The notes beneath the pieces are model-generated. The model was given only the letters and a program-made list of their open reading frames with translations. It was not told the DNA's origin and ran no database searches. From Pleurotus djamor (taxonomy: Eukaryota; Basidiomycota; Agaricomycetes; Agaricales; Pleurotaceae): DNA of 53,920 bases. Positions within the stretch are counted from its first letter, which is position 1, and every line of letters starts with the position of its first letter. Of the stretch, positions 1 to 10,853 are shown in pieces. Position numbers and translations under genes: made by a program. The stretch spans positions 1 to 53,920 of the forward strand of contig JAPEVF010000295.1 in assembly GCA_029747585.1 (NCBI GenBank), read 5' to 3'.

Positions 1-459
1 ATATTGATGCGCACCGTAGCACGTTTTTCGACGGAGCGAACTCCTTTCTTCCCACCATTTTTCGTGGCCTCTGTCCGTTCTGTTGAGGGAGGGGAGCGGG
101 CGCAGGAGGCGGAGTCGGTGGGGGCGTAGGCAGTCCGCGAGCCATACAGTTCTCGACGCAGCCTTGCCATTGAGCTTGCGTGATTGAACCAGCGAGGACG
201 AGCATTGTACAAGCTCCCTCGCACTCGGCACGCTGGAGTTGGGTATTAGATGAGAAGATGTCTGAATGTCAAACGGGCTACGTACAGTAGCGCGTTTCGC
301 CAGACTACTAGTATAGTCGGCTTCCTCAGCACTGTTGAAATCAATGAATGAGTTCGTCATCGGGACCATTCACAAGATGGATACGCACATTGGTGAGGCA
401 AAGACGTCAGAGACCTGCACAAGGACTGCGAGGACAATGAATTTCATCGAAATTTGCAT
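1..459 (-). CDS. Small secreted cysteine-hairpin protein (3' end outside window)
   Basis: Not recognised as a named family. The ATG at 459-457 opens a hydrophobic signal-peptide-like segment (MKFIVLAVLVQVSDVFA). Two short GT..AG introns, starting with GTGCGT and GTACGT, keep the frame open. The second exon ends in SLAKRAT, a plausible Kex2 (KR) processing site. The third exon holds a C-x3-C ... C-x3-C pattern (CEGAC and CVENC, about 20 residues apart), the spacing of a two-helix, two-disulfide hairpin. A Pro-rich tail follows (PTPPPTPPPAPAPLP). Inferred to be a processed extracellular peptide or effector-like protein. No stop is reached before the left edge, so the C-terminus is unknown and a further intron is possible. 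A TATA box lies about 95 bp upstream. Confidence 0.6.
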
Positions 460-1166
460 GGTGGTGGGTTTAGTAAAGCTCTGCTTTGGTGGTAGATGTT
501 CTTGAGAAGTGACCAGCACTACTGAAGAACCAACAGAGTGAGTGAGGCAGCTTTTATAGCATTTTTCGTTGCCCTATGTCACGACGGACGCCCAGTCGAC
601 ATAGATGAATCCTCCGGGCGAGTCCGCGTCGAAACAGCTCCCTGGAGTTGACATGGTTTTGTTTTCATCAGGTCTGTGTCGTGTAGTAGTGATGAGGGTC
701 TATGCCACGGAGCCCAACGTCGAAACGCCGATTCTAACACCGCGGCACCATCCATCACTGATGCTCCTGTGCACTTTGCTTACTTGACTTGAACCGAGAG
801 CCGAAGAGCTCAACCGTCCTTCGGGGTGGATGAAACGACCGCGACCATCGGTGCGCGTCTGGCTATTTGTTGCATGGAGGACACCAGGGTAACTCAGGGA
901 TTCGCGGACAGATGAGTGCTGCATCGGGTGTCATGATTCATAATCAAGTGATTATGTTCGCTTGGAAACTCCGGGATGAAGAGTACCGACGTTGGGCTGA
1001 ATGGACAGCGTTTCTGCCAGGTAGCGTGCTCGACCAATGACCCTGCATCAGAGCAGTGTAACACTACAATAGAAATTGAGTAAGAAGTCTGACGACCCTT
1101 GACGTTCAGCACTGTTGTACGGGAGAAAGAAGGGACAGAGTGCAACAGGGGTATAAAGAATCGACA
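460..1166. other. Intergenic, no gene seen
   Basis: Apart from the TATA box this stretch contains only short overlapping open frames with no protein-like composition. It holds the promoter of the leftward small secreted protein gene and the 3' flank of the MFS gene. Confidence 0.5.
551..558 (-). promoter_or_regulatory. TATA box of the small secreted protein gene
   Basis: Read on the minus strand this is TATAAAAG, about 92 bp upstream of the ATG at 459. Spacing and sequence fit a fungal core promoter. Inferred from sequence only. Confidence 0.45.
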
Positions 1167-3264
1167 CTACACATCCGCGACCTCAGTATCACTATCCCGC
1201 TTGTCTTCCTTGATATGCCACTGCTCGTCGGTCTGCGTACTCAAAGGAAGCCCCTTCATCAAGAAACTACTCAAAAGTCCCAACCCAGCAATCCCAATAA
1301 GCACCTGCCAAAACACCCGTAGACTATCTGCGAATGCGAATCGAACGGTATCTCGCAGGTCAGACGGTAGATGGGGTATAACGGGAATGATGGAGTATGC
1401 GTAGGATCCTCCCTGTGTAGAGCCCGGGAGTTGCGAAGCTAGCAGAGAAAGACGTTTCTTCAGCTCATTTTGCAGGACTGTGCTGCCGATGGTAACACCC
1501 CAAACCTGTCGTTGGAAAATATATGGTAAGAATGAAGAGTTCCCAATACCATCCACGCATTGCTTACCGTTGCAAAAGAGCGGACAAATAACAAGAAGGC
1601 GAGCGAAGGCGCATTGAGTGTCACAGGTAGTGGGGCTTGAACAGGGAAAACCGTCGTAGAGTATTCCAAACTACATACAGCTTGAGTTGGGGTTACCAGG
1701 AAAAGAGGGAGCTGAGATACTTACCCAATTCCTACTCCTAAGAGGACGGTGAAGCCGACAGCTTTGCCCTTGGTGCTATCCGCATCCAGTGTGGTCAGTA
1801 GTCCCAGTCCGACCATCATAAAGCACCATCCGATGTACATTTGCGGTCTGTATCGCAGCGTGCGCTTAACGGAGATACCGGCGAGCACGAACGCAGGAGC
1901 AAGCGTGGACAATCCTAGAAGGAGGACACCGGACGCAACCGGTGAACGTCCTTTACATGCCTGGTAAAACACAGGGATGAAATCTAGATGTAGGTGTTTA
2001 GCCTGGAATCGCACACAAGAAGCTCAAATTCAAAAAGCGCGTACAAACCGAGCCAAGGGCTATGATGGCCACAAAGAACGTCTGGAGATATCTAGACGAC
2101 GGAAGCGATATTCAGTTTTCAATATATCCATATCCAACGCAAAAAGCCGACTTGCCCACTAGCACTAGTCTGATTGGACATGACGGCCCAGGGTATCTGT
2201 TTGACGGAAGTCAGACGACGAGGGGGCCAAGAAACTTCCAATCCATACCAAAGGGAATTCTGCCCATTTCGCTTCGTAGAAAACGAAGAGAGCCAGACCG
2301 AAAAGGCCAAGCACCAATGGTACTAGCACGCGAGCCGAATCCCATGGTGCGACGACTCCACCCCATGTCAAGGCAATGGTGCAAGATGTGGTACTAGCGA
2401 CAATCAGGAAATTGCCACTAATGACGGTTCATTTTGGATGAGAATGGAGAAGAGAGGCGAAGAGAAATACTTACATCCAGTCCAAGCGTCGAATCTTGGA
2501 CGAAAATGAACCAGGAGGCGTGGGCAGATTCATGAACACCAAGACGAAGGTGGCAGCAAGGCCGCAGATGGGGAGATTGAGATCTAACCAGGCGAGCTAT
2601 GAGACGGGTAGAGGGTCTTGACGGAGAGGCGTACAGAAAAGCCATCGCCAATTCCCTTGGGAAGCTAGAGAGCCACCAACGACTGGCCCAATGAAACACG
2701 CAGTGCAGAAAGTTCTAGTAGAATTCCAAGTCAACAATAAGTAGACGCAGAAATAAGATGGATACGAAGCACGAACATGCCAAATATTCCGGTGTAAACG
2801 CCACGCTCTTCCAAGGACACTAGATCAGCGAGAATTATATACGCCAGCGCTTGGATACCTCCCCCTCCGAGTCCCTGAACTGTTCGCCCTGCAATCATCA
2901 TGTTCATGTTTGACGCAGCTCCGCAGATTGCGCTGCCAATAGAGAAAAACAAGATGCAGAGTAGAAGGGTCGGGCGGCGTCCAAACGTCTGTGCAAGACC
3001 ACCACTCATGGGGAGAATCGCAGTCGACGACAGGGCGTACGCGGAGCCTACCCAGATAAACTCTGTTGCATGGAGCGCCAGAGCGATTGTTGGCAGCGCA
3101 GTAGATACGGCCGTGAGCTCCAAAGCGTAGAGAAAGAGGGTGATGCACAGAGACAGCATTATCAGCCAGAAGCCCAGCCCCTTCTCCGGCGCATTCGATT
3201 GTGGCTCCTTTTCGGGCTCAACAGACGGAGGCTCAGAGTCGGGGGTTGGGCTGGACATAGTCAA
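1167..3264 (-). CDS. MFS multidrug/toxin exporter, DHA2 (14-TM) type
   Basis: Proton-antiport exporter of the plasma membrane or vacuole; substrate unknown. The first exon (from 3264; a second Met at 3258 is equally possible) has an acidic Pro/Glu-rich N-terminus, then a helix with LELTAVSTALPTIA, the DHA2 motif-D1 region. Motif A (GGLAQTFGRRPTLLL) and a Gly-rich loop (GRTVQGLGGGGIQA) follow. The next exon, in another frame around 2600-2700, carries the antiporter signature GPVVGGSLASQGNWRWLF and then a loop ending before the 2.48-kb intron. Further helices are read at 2371-2165, 2014-1721 and 1556-1167, ending in an acidic tail (EDKRDSDTEVADV). At least five introns are needed. Full-length by appearance. 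The neighbour on its 3' side is a small secreted protein, and no biosynthetic cluster is evident here. Confidence 0.85.
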
Positions 3265-3998
3265 GGGTTAGAAAAATGAAGAGACTTGCAATTTTTGCGA
3301 GTTCAAGAGGGACACAGGTTGGGCCACAGCTATGATGCATGATGCATGATGTATTGATGCCTCGAAGTTCTGCGCACACATTTGTGACCCAAAGCTACGG
3401 ATCCTAAAAATAGCTACAGCTGAGGCAACAGCGTGGGTGCGGGTGACAGTCAGTGATTTAGGCGGCGTAGAAATTTGTATTCATGTAGCTACCATGCTTC
3501 TGAGGGCGTCGCTTAGCTGTGCCCTGATGGACTGATGAGGGTGAGTATTCATGAGTACCCTTGTTTTCCTGGAACCGAACTGAGTCAAGCTCGAGTGAGT
3601 GTGTGCATTGATGAAAGAGTTGCAATCCGGAAACGTGAATGTGGTGGTTCATTTCAAGTTGTTCCAACCACGTCCTCACAAGCATTGGGCGCCAAAGTTT
3701 TCCGAATATGAACACTTCCGCGGAATGAGCCCACAGGGTGAATAAGTAGGGGCGAATTTATGCTTCTGCGAACCGCGAAGCGTACGCTCCAGCCTCAAGC
3801 CAGTAGCTCTTGACCAGCAATGATCAGCAAAGTAGGCCTGGCACAAGCTTGCTTATCACTTTTCGACACCGATCCATCGGACACTGTCCTTTCGCACAAA
3901 CAAGTTTCAATCTAATATTGGTGTTCTCGGAGAAACAGGATCAATGTAACTATAACCGATTATACCAACAGAAGATTGATCGCATCGCAGCCAGCTTA
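3265..3998. other. Intergenic, no gene seen
   Basis: Promoter of the MFS gene and 3' flank of the DUF6534 gene. A short imperfect array of ATGATGC units lies near 3330-3358. No convincing coding stretch is visible. Confidence 0.5.
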
Positions 3999-6058
3999 TC
4001 AGTTATCACACCTGATCTTCATTATACTTCCCACCTGGGCTGGAAGACCCGAACTGCTCGATGTTCTTCGAGATAAGAATTGGAACGGTGTGCTGGAAGA
4101 CATTCGGTGAGAAAGTACGAAAGGCAAATGCATGGAACTCACTGTTCCATCACCATTGCTCGTGGTGCGTGGGTGCATCGGCATGGTCGTACCCAAAGTA
4201 CTTGTGAAAGCCCTCTCGCGGTCGCTTCGGAGGATACTGCGAGCGTTCAAGCTATCACGGAGACATTAATAGGCAGCCCTCGGACAAGTTGGCTTCCCAC
4301 CTAGCCAGGACGGAGTTCACATAGACTGTGAAAAGAGTGTCAGCCCGGTATGCTTGACCAATAATGACAAGGGTAACTCACGCTTCGAAATGATTTGGTG
4401 CACTGGTTGCCAGTAAACATGTTGAGGGAACGCCGTGAACTGTGGGACGACTCATCAAGCAGCACAAAGTTGCCACGGTTAAAGGAAGGAACGCACAACG
4501 ATGAAGTAGATGATTTGTGCAAACCTAGACGATCACATTTCCTAGTTACAGCGAAATTCAAGCAAGATGATGGGGGAAGACACTCACGCAGCGAGAGAAC
4601 CACGACTGGCGGCATACATGACCAGCTTGTCGAGAATATGTTCCGTCCTGAACGTGTGGTATCAGAAGTCGAATTACGGTCGATGAAGTTAGGAAACCCA
4701 CTGTGGAACACCCGTTCGCTTTGTGCGGAAGTAGAAAATCAATCCGCCAGCCATGAGGATGTCTGCCAACGCAGCCAGACCCTTTATTGTGCCGCGAATG
4801 ATCTTGAACGCGGTCAACGAAGCGTCCGCATGAGTAAGATAGCGAGTGAGCGTACATTATCAGTCTTCCTGTCAAGGGCCTGGAGATTATTGTTTTCGTA
4901 TCTACAAGACCGTGAAAGGACTCGGTAAACGGGAATAAGTTGGAATCTTACATCGTATTGGTGTCCACTGAGGGGATAAATGTCGAGGAATTGAGTGTGG
5001 TCAGCCTAGTATGAGACGAGGCTGCGATACTGCTTCGTACCTATGCCTAGAACTAACGAACAAGCGCGATGAGTGACGTAGCGCGCGGTAGCAGAATATT
5101 TGAGGTGATTTACCGAAGGCCGCAATTGATAGAACCACCTAAGACTGGAATTAGGGTAGCGGAACAAAACGAAGGAGGAAACTCACGATGACTCCGGTCA
5201 GGCTCTTATTGCGAGAAACTTAGAACAATTATCAGTGCGACCCAGAAAGGAGAACAACTCTCCTCGCACCTATCCAGATTTGATAGGCGAAGAAGCTTCA
5301 CAAACGTGAGCGACAACGCGGTGGCACGAGTCTGAATCGTTTCTTACCTCTGAGTGATGAAGATGATGCCCGTCTAATATGTATTGCCAAGTTAGCACAA
5401 CAGCTGATTGAGCGGTAATGAAATCCTCACCATGACACCGTTCTCCGCCTGACGTTGAAAATGGTCAATCGACTATCGCAGGCTCATGGATTTTCATGAA
5501 GACCAATACTCACAGCGAAAGACCTGTAGGGCGCGAGTCAGAATCGGTCGCAATCAGGATTACGCAGGGAGGAACCTTGGAATAACATCAATTGCAAAGA
5601 CGGGCTTCCCGAAGTCTTTGACAAGGTAGGAGTACAATGAATATGAGACTAAGGCCGTCGCAGACGTGTCCAGCGCCCTGAAAAAGCCTTTGAATTCGAG
5701 AGGAAACGATATAAGTTGGTGTAAATTCACCATAAAAGAACGACCTGGAGAGATCAAATCGTCACAGACGTTTAGAGGAGAAATCCAAGAAGGGAAAACT
5801 CTTACGATTAGCTTGATTCCGATGTGGTCCTTAGCGTAATTCCTGAAGTATAGGAACGTTTGTGTTACGGTGATTCCATAGAGCCTAAAGTGAGAATTCA
5901 AGGTTAATAACGGAGGAAAATAACGCCGTAGCTAATGAAAAGGACACTAACGCCGTAGCTAAAACATATCCAATCAGGACGGTGAGGAACACCTCTTTCA
6001 CCGCCGCCGTCAAAGCCACGATGACTTCAGGGGGTATAGGGGCTTGAGGGTCAGCCAT
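3999..6058 (-). CDS. DUF6534-type multi-pass membrane protein
   Basis: Member of the large basidiomycete-specific DUF6534 family; function unknown. The ATG at 6058-6056 opens a Pro-containing N-terminus and a first membrane helix (VFLTVLIGYVLATAL). The next exons contain the family hallmarks GITVTQTFLYFRNYAKDHIG and, after an intron, DTSATALVSYSLYSYLVKDF. A middle exon has IKGLAALADILMAGGLIFYF followed by a TKRTG turn. The final exon has the typical end (MNARSILRSDRERAFTSTLG). Many small exons are separated by 45-60 bp introns, usual for this family. The exact borders of exons between 4.3 and 5.5 kb are not resolved by eye. Probably intact. Such proteins are usually numerous per genome and often sit in accessory regions. 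Confidence 0.75.
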
Positions 6059-7664
6059 TTCAGATGTGGTGGATGTCGCTAGTACACAGGGTAGAGCCAA
6101 GTAAGATGGCGAGGCCGGCAGATGGCATAGGGATATTTTATCAGCTCCCAGAGATGAGGAAGGCTGGCTTCGTCCGCGTGCGAATTCCTCTAACAATCCC
6201 CATACGTGTGGTCTGGTTGAACTGGAACAGGGAAGCTCGTGTAGACGTTGAGGATCCACCCATGGAGATTGATCTCTGAGCTGGTTCTCGTGAGACCTAT
6301 TTTCGGTTCTTAATGCCCCTTAAGAGTGTGATCATCACAATTGATCATCAACACATCATTGACATTGACACTTACCACTTGGAATACTGATTGCGTCGCT
6401 TCGAGGAGCACACGCTGCTTAGTGCATTAGTATCCCACAGTCAGAGTATCATTGAATAGCCTAGAAGTTCCGAGTTTGCTCCATGACCATCGTGAAGGAC
6501 GACCATGTGTAACCCATTGGTTTCCCCACACCCAAAAATCTGTCATATGGGTGCTTTCTAAACGGCCTGGTTCGCAATTTGAGCCAAACTCAAGCCCATA
6601 GTGACAAGATTACTTCTATCAAACAGCTCCTGTCTTGCAATTGCTTCGTAGTCGGTGATGATGCTTCCCGTGAGCTCCGATCCAAGAGAAGTGAAGAGTG
6701 AAGAACCGATCCAGTGCGTAGGCAAGTCCGAAGACATCGAAGAAGCACTGAGTGTTTCATGCGTGTGCTGCTGGATGATACAGGGCCGTTGGCATCGCGG
6801 GACTGTCATAGAAATAAGAAGACAAAGTGAGTGGGAGTCTCAACTGCGATAACAGAGAAAGCATACGCACCGGTAACTCGATGCACTACCCATGCAGCCG
6901 AGATCTCGGAGGAAAGTCAGTGTAGGTGTGGACAACCACGCCATGCCGGTCATGCATATTCATACGAGATAGCACAAACAAGACGATAAGTTGGTGGGTG
7001 CAAATGAAAGACATAACTCTATTGCGACCGGCTCAATTGAGTGACCTCGGCATACAAGCCCTAATGGACGCAACGAATACTCAACACAAAAAAACGGAGA
7101 AAGAAGCGAATGAGAATGGGGCGGTGACCGTACACAGGTGTGATTGTCTGGAAGTGATAATGAGTACCCGAGTGGTAATTAACCAGACCTGAAGAAAATG
7201 ACTTGAGTTGAGGAGGGAAGAAAACAGATCAACCACATTATACCACGCATAAGACGTCTATCCGCAGCGACAGAGCGCAGTTGGTAGAGCGCATGCCAAC
7301 GAACACCCCGAGCGCAACGACAACCAGGGTGATTGGGATATATGTGTAGTAGGCCGATGTGTGGGACCAGTGGGTATACACACGCGCTGATGGTTCCGTA
7401 TTGTCCTACATGGCTTCGGTTCCCATTAAGATCTGGTCCTATGATTACTACGCGAGCAGGGACCTTGAATAGTTTGGGTTCTTGGCAGGCATGGCACTAA
7501 GAACTCGCGACGTTAAAATCGAACCCTAACTAGCTTCCCATTGCCACACGCACGCATCTCCATTGCCCAACATAGCGCATTTGAGGAAGGCCGCGATGTC
7601 TTCCTTGCGATAATACGAGCTGACATTGCGGATGTGGGACATAAAGGTTGAGAGCAGGCGGGNN
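6059..7664. other. Intergenic, one weak minus-strand coding candidate (6558-6809)
   Basis: The only protein-like stretch is on the minus strand at 6558-6809, with segments such as LGSELTGSIITDYEAIARQE. I could not join it to an upstream exon in frame and recognise no family. A tRNA-like D-arm sequence near 7270-7290 lacks a B box. Otherwise nothing is seen. Confidence 0.3.
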
Positions 7665-8219
7665 GNNATGCACNCTCTAGAACAGCATTGCACACTGTAC
7701 GAATCGGAAACAGATGCAATCGACGCGCCGTCTCTAGTCGTCCTCACGCCTATCATCGAAGAAGGCTTTGAACTGCCGTATTACCACCCAAGAGTTCATC
7801 ATATCGGGTTTCGTTTCATCGATGGCGACACCCCTTCAATAAGGATTGAACTTCTTCCTCTCCCAGAGACACCTACAGATCTCAACTCACGACTATATCG
7901 CACATGCCTAGCCCTACTCGACACGGTCCATCGGTATGGGTGGGGAGCTATGGTCAACTACCAGAAGCGAGTGATTCATGATAATCTTGTACCAAGAGAG
8001 GCGTACCAAGACCTATACCTCGAAATGCGCGAGAGGTGGATGTCAGGCGCGTTGAACANAAAAAGGTGCCACGATCCGGATGAGGAGGGTACGTTGATGG
8101 CCATCTGGATTGTGCACCGATTGATCTCGCTGCAAACGAGCGCCGTATTCTCCGTGGAAATTGGCGAACCTAGAGCACTTGTAGAGATGCACTCACTGAC
8201 ATGGGGTAAAGACGTTTGA
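7665..8219 (+). pseudogene. Fragment resembling tRNA(Ser) Um44 methyltransferase Trm44
   Basis: The reading frame resembles the pre-catalytic region of fungal Trm44, the AdoMet-dependent 2'-O-methyltransferase of tRNA(Ser) U44. Key stretches are PRVHHIGFRFI, SRLYRTCLALLDTVHRYGWG and LVPREAYQDLYLEMRERW. In Trm44 the MRER block is followed by a conserved segment and then the AdoMet-binding domain. Here the similarity appears to stop shortly after MRERW, and no methyltransferase motifs follow before the stop at 8219. The 5' end is equally incomplete, and several Ns lie near 7663-7674. Best read as a truncated duplicate. Family assignment is from memory of conserved blocks, not from a search. Confidence 0.45.
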
Positions 8220-8329
8220 GCCTGGGCATGCCAGAGACGCTCGCTCAAGTCAAAGGACTCAAGCCAAAAAAGACACCGGGTCCTATGGGAGATAAAATGA
8301 TACCCACAACGAGGATGGTCATCATCATC

Positions 8330-9403
8330 TTATTTTACTAATTCGACTACGAGTTCAACATCGCGCTCGAGCTGGATGTTCTCTGCTCGTATATAATCAA
8401 AGATGATGTGAATGAACTCTTCAGTTTTGGATAAGATAAGACATCGGAGTCAAGCATGTTAGAGTCCGTAAGCACCTTCTATGAGCTGTATTAACGTGCA
8501 GAATCATTGCCAAGGGCGAGGCGCGTTACCTTGTCTTCGTGATACCAGTAAGGAGCGCCATCGGGATGAATGTACCTGGTCCAGCTTGGGATATCTTCGC
8601 TGCCTCAGCTTTTTAGATGATAGTCCAATGGCAGAAAATGTAGGCATACGTTGTATATCCAGTCTCCAGGGCTGCGATAACGAGCGAGGTTTACCCGAGA
8701 AGGAAACAACCAACATAAGGTGCCTGCGATTGTATTTCGACAATTCAATGGACAGCATGCAGTCAATGTCTGGATGAATTTTCGAGGTCCTAATGGATGC
8801 TTGGCTACCGTTCAATAACCTCTCAGAAGCTGAAGAAGCAAAACTATCGGCGACCGGATGACGAGATCCAGAGATGCGTGATTGCGAGCTCGCTATTGTT
8901 GGCGCATGCAAGGATGTGCCACTGGGACAAGGGGATCGCGATCGAAGTGATGATACTGGACCCGGGATTTGAACTCGGAGCGGATTATGGTTGACATCGC
9001 TCCGCTCTTGCGATTCAGTGATTGAGTTACCATCGGGGCCTTCTACTCGAATGGGAATCTCCTCGTCCTCATCCTCCTCATCGTGCGAAGGGATCCCGGG
9101 AGCCCGACTAGTGCATATGTTGCCTGGCGATTGTCCGAGATCACGGACGGTGGTAGCGACATTGTCTGTATTTGTTTTGCAGCCGTCTATGTGAATCGTC
9201 CGAGGGTCGTAATTTGTGGGCTTCTTGAGAAAGTTGAGACGACGGAGAAAGTTGAAAAGGATGCAAGGAGTGCGCCTGAGTAGTTGGATGAAAGCATTAC
9301 TGTTCAGCAACCGAAAAAGCGTCAGGAGGATTCCGCTCAGGGGCGGGGGCATTGAGGTGTAGTGGGGGCTGTTGAGCAAGTGCTCGCACAGCTTAGATTG
9401 CAA
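8330..9403 (-). CDS. WW-like (HPDG) basidiomycete protein, probably frameshifted
   Basis: Belongs to a basidiomycete family with a WW-like segment; role unknown. The long first exon (from 9403, or an internal Met near 9352) has a basic amphipathic N-terminus (LLRRTPCILFNFLRRLNFLK), an acidic run (DEEDEDEE) and Ser-rich disorder. After an intron (donor GTAAAC near 8695) comes SWTRYIHPDGAPYWYHEDK, with the paired W/Y and HPDG turn of the family. A 57-bp intron then leads to VLTDSNMLDSDVLSYPK. The next block, EEFIHIIFDYIRAENIQLER, ending in VELVVELVK and a stop, is in a different frame. One extra A in the AAAA run at 8425-8428 (minus strand) would join them. Either a real lesion or a homopolymer error. 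Confidence 0.6.
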
Positions 9404-9632
9404 TTGAAATTGTTCACAGCCGGGTGGTAAGCACGAGGAGTTAATTGATGGTATTGGGTGGCGAGGCTACGGATACAGAAGTATTGGGCAAACGAGTGGA
9501 CGAACTACATCAGAGGTACATTGGTATAATAGGGACAAAGGGGTAAAGTGAAGGAAAGTGAGTGTGCGTTATAGTGCACGATGCCTGGGTAGTGAAGCAG
9601 AAGAATAAATAAGGAAATAAATGAAAGTGAGC

Positions 9633-10853
9633 TTAGAATTCGAAGCGCGGGGACGATCCAGTCGTGGTGCGTGAGCGAGGTGTGAAGGGAGGCACAGCAA
9701 GGAAGATGCACGTGTTGTTACCCCAAAGACCGTCCGATTCCGCAACGTTCACAGGTATATCACAATCGGTGGGAAAGCCTTCAACAACCTCAGCCACAAA
9801 GTCCGTGATGTCAAGGACCTCGTTATCCGCAGAGTCGGGAACGGTGCTGAGAGGTTCGTCTCCACGTCTGTACATACGGGAGAGATCAGCTTGTCGTAGC
9901 CGAGTTTGTTCTTCTCTTTCACGTCGGAGTCGATCGCGTGTCGCCTGATCGTAGCTGAGTTCCTGGAACAACACGGAGGGCGGGACCCAAGGAACATGAG
10001 GGTTGAGAGGAAGAAGATCCTCTGCGGGGAGTCCGCATAGCTTGGAAAGTTCATATCGGTCTGCCGGGCGAGGGTACGGATATGGATTGACACGAAACAT
10101 CGAAGCGGATGGAGAAACCGAAGAAGGGGGATCGGGGAATAGCTCTAAAATATCGCCAAGCGACCTAGTTGCCTGCAACTCGTCGTCATCGTTGGCGGTA
10201 CTGTCGGCAGTGACGGTATTCTTCAAGAAATCATCGGACGGACACTTCTCCGGAGAAATGTCCAAGACGAAGTTCGGATCAGAAAAGTCGGGTCCATCAG
10301 AGTCAACGAGCGTGTCAAGTTCTCCGAATTCAGAAGAGGCGGGGGAACCTGACTTGAAGTGGTTACCCTTACCGCGAAGAACGGCGCGGTCGTAATCCTG
10401 GACGACGGTGATGGTCTCCTTGAGGGGCAAGGAACGGGAACGCCGGATAAGTTTCCTACGAGTGATCGTAGGATTCTCCTTGACTGAGTTTCTATACAAC
10501 GAGGTTAGTAATTACTTTGGAGGAGGGCGAAGGGGAGAACGAGCAGGAACGAGTGGAGGTACCGCTGGAGGAGGGCGAGGGGGTAATGGTTTGTCCGTGG
10601 TAGTAGGGGTGGAAGGGGGTGGAAGAGTATTAGTTACGGAGTTTAAGCCGGAATAGCTTGTAGAGGCCAGGTCCAGGACAAGGTTGGGTGGTGGTGTTGT
10701 GCTTGAGTAGAGCATGCCCACGCGGCGTGAACGAGGCAAAGGTTGAGACTGTGGGTCGATCTCTGTGGAATTCTGAGGCTCTGACGCCTCCAAGCCCTCT
10801 CCATCTCTGTGCATCTCAACAGTATCGCTGTCCACTGCTGTGTCGACCTCCAT
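9633..10853 (-). CDS. Proline-rich, coiled-coil-containing protein of unknown function
   Basis: Not recognised. Two open stretches face the same way. The first (10853 to about 10512) starts MEVDTAVDSDTVEM and becomes strongly Pro-rich (PLPPRPPPAVPPLVP), a possible SH3/WW-ligand segment. The second (about 10490 to 9633) has a basic patch (RRKLIRRSRSLPLKE), acidic Ser/Asp-rich stretches, a Tyr/Pro motif (NPYPYPRPADRYELSKL), a charged helix (RDRLRREREEQTRLRQADL) and an acidic segment before a basic tail. Length is about 395-400 residues. Composition suggests a largely disordered regulatory or scaffold protein. The junction is odd: the frame-preserving intron with canonical ends would be only 24 bp (10492-10515). 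Exon membership is fairly sure; the splice site is not. Confidence 0.5.

Noticed and set aside
6558..6809. Minus-strand frame as a gene
   Set aside because: Protein-like composition but no start exon could be joined in frame and no family was recognised; mentioned only in the intergenic entry.
7262..7292. tRNA-like sequence GAGCGCAGTTGGTAGAGCGC
   Set aside because: Resembles a tRNA D-arm and A box, but no B box (GGTTCRANNCC), anticodon stem or acceptor pairing follows.
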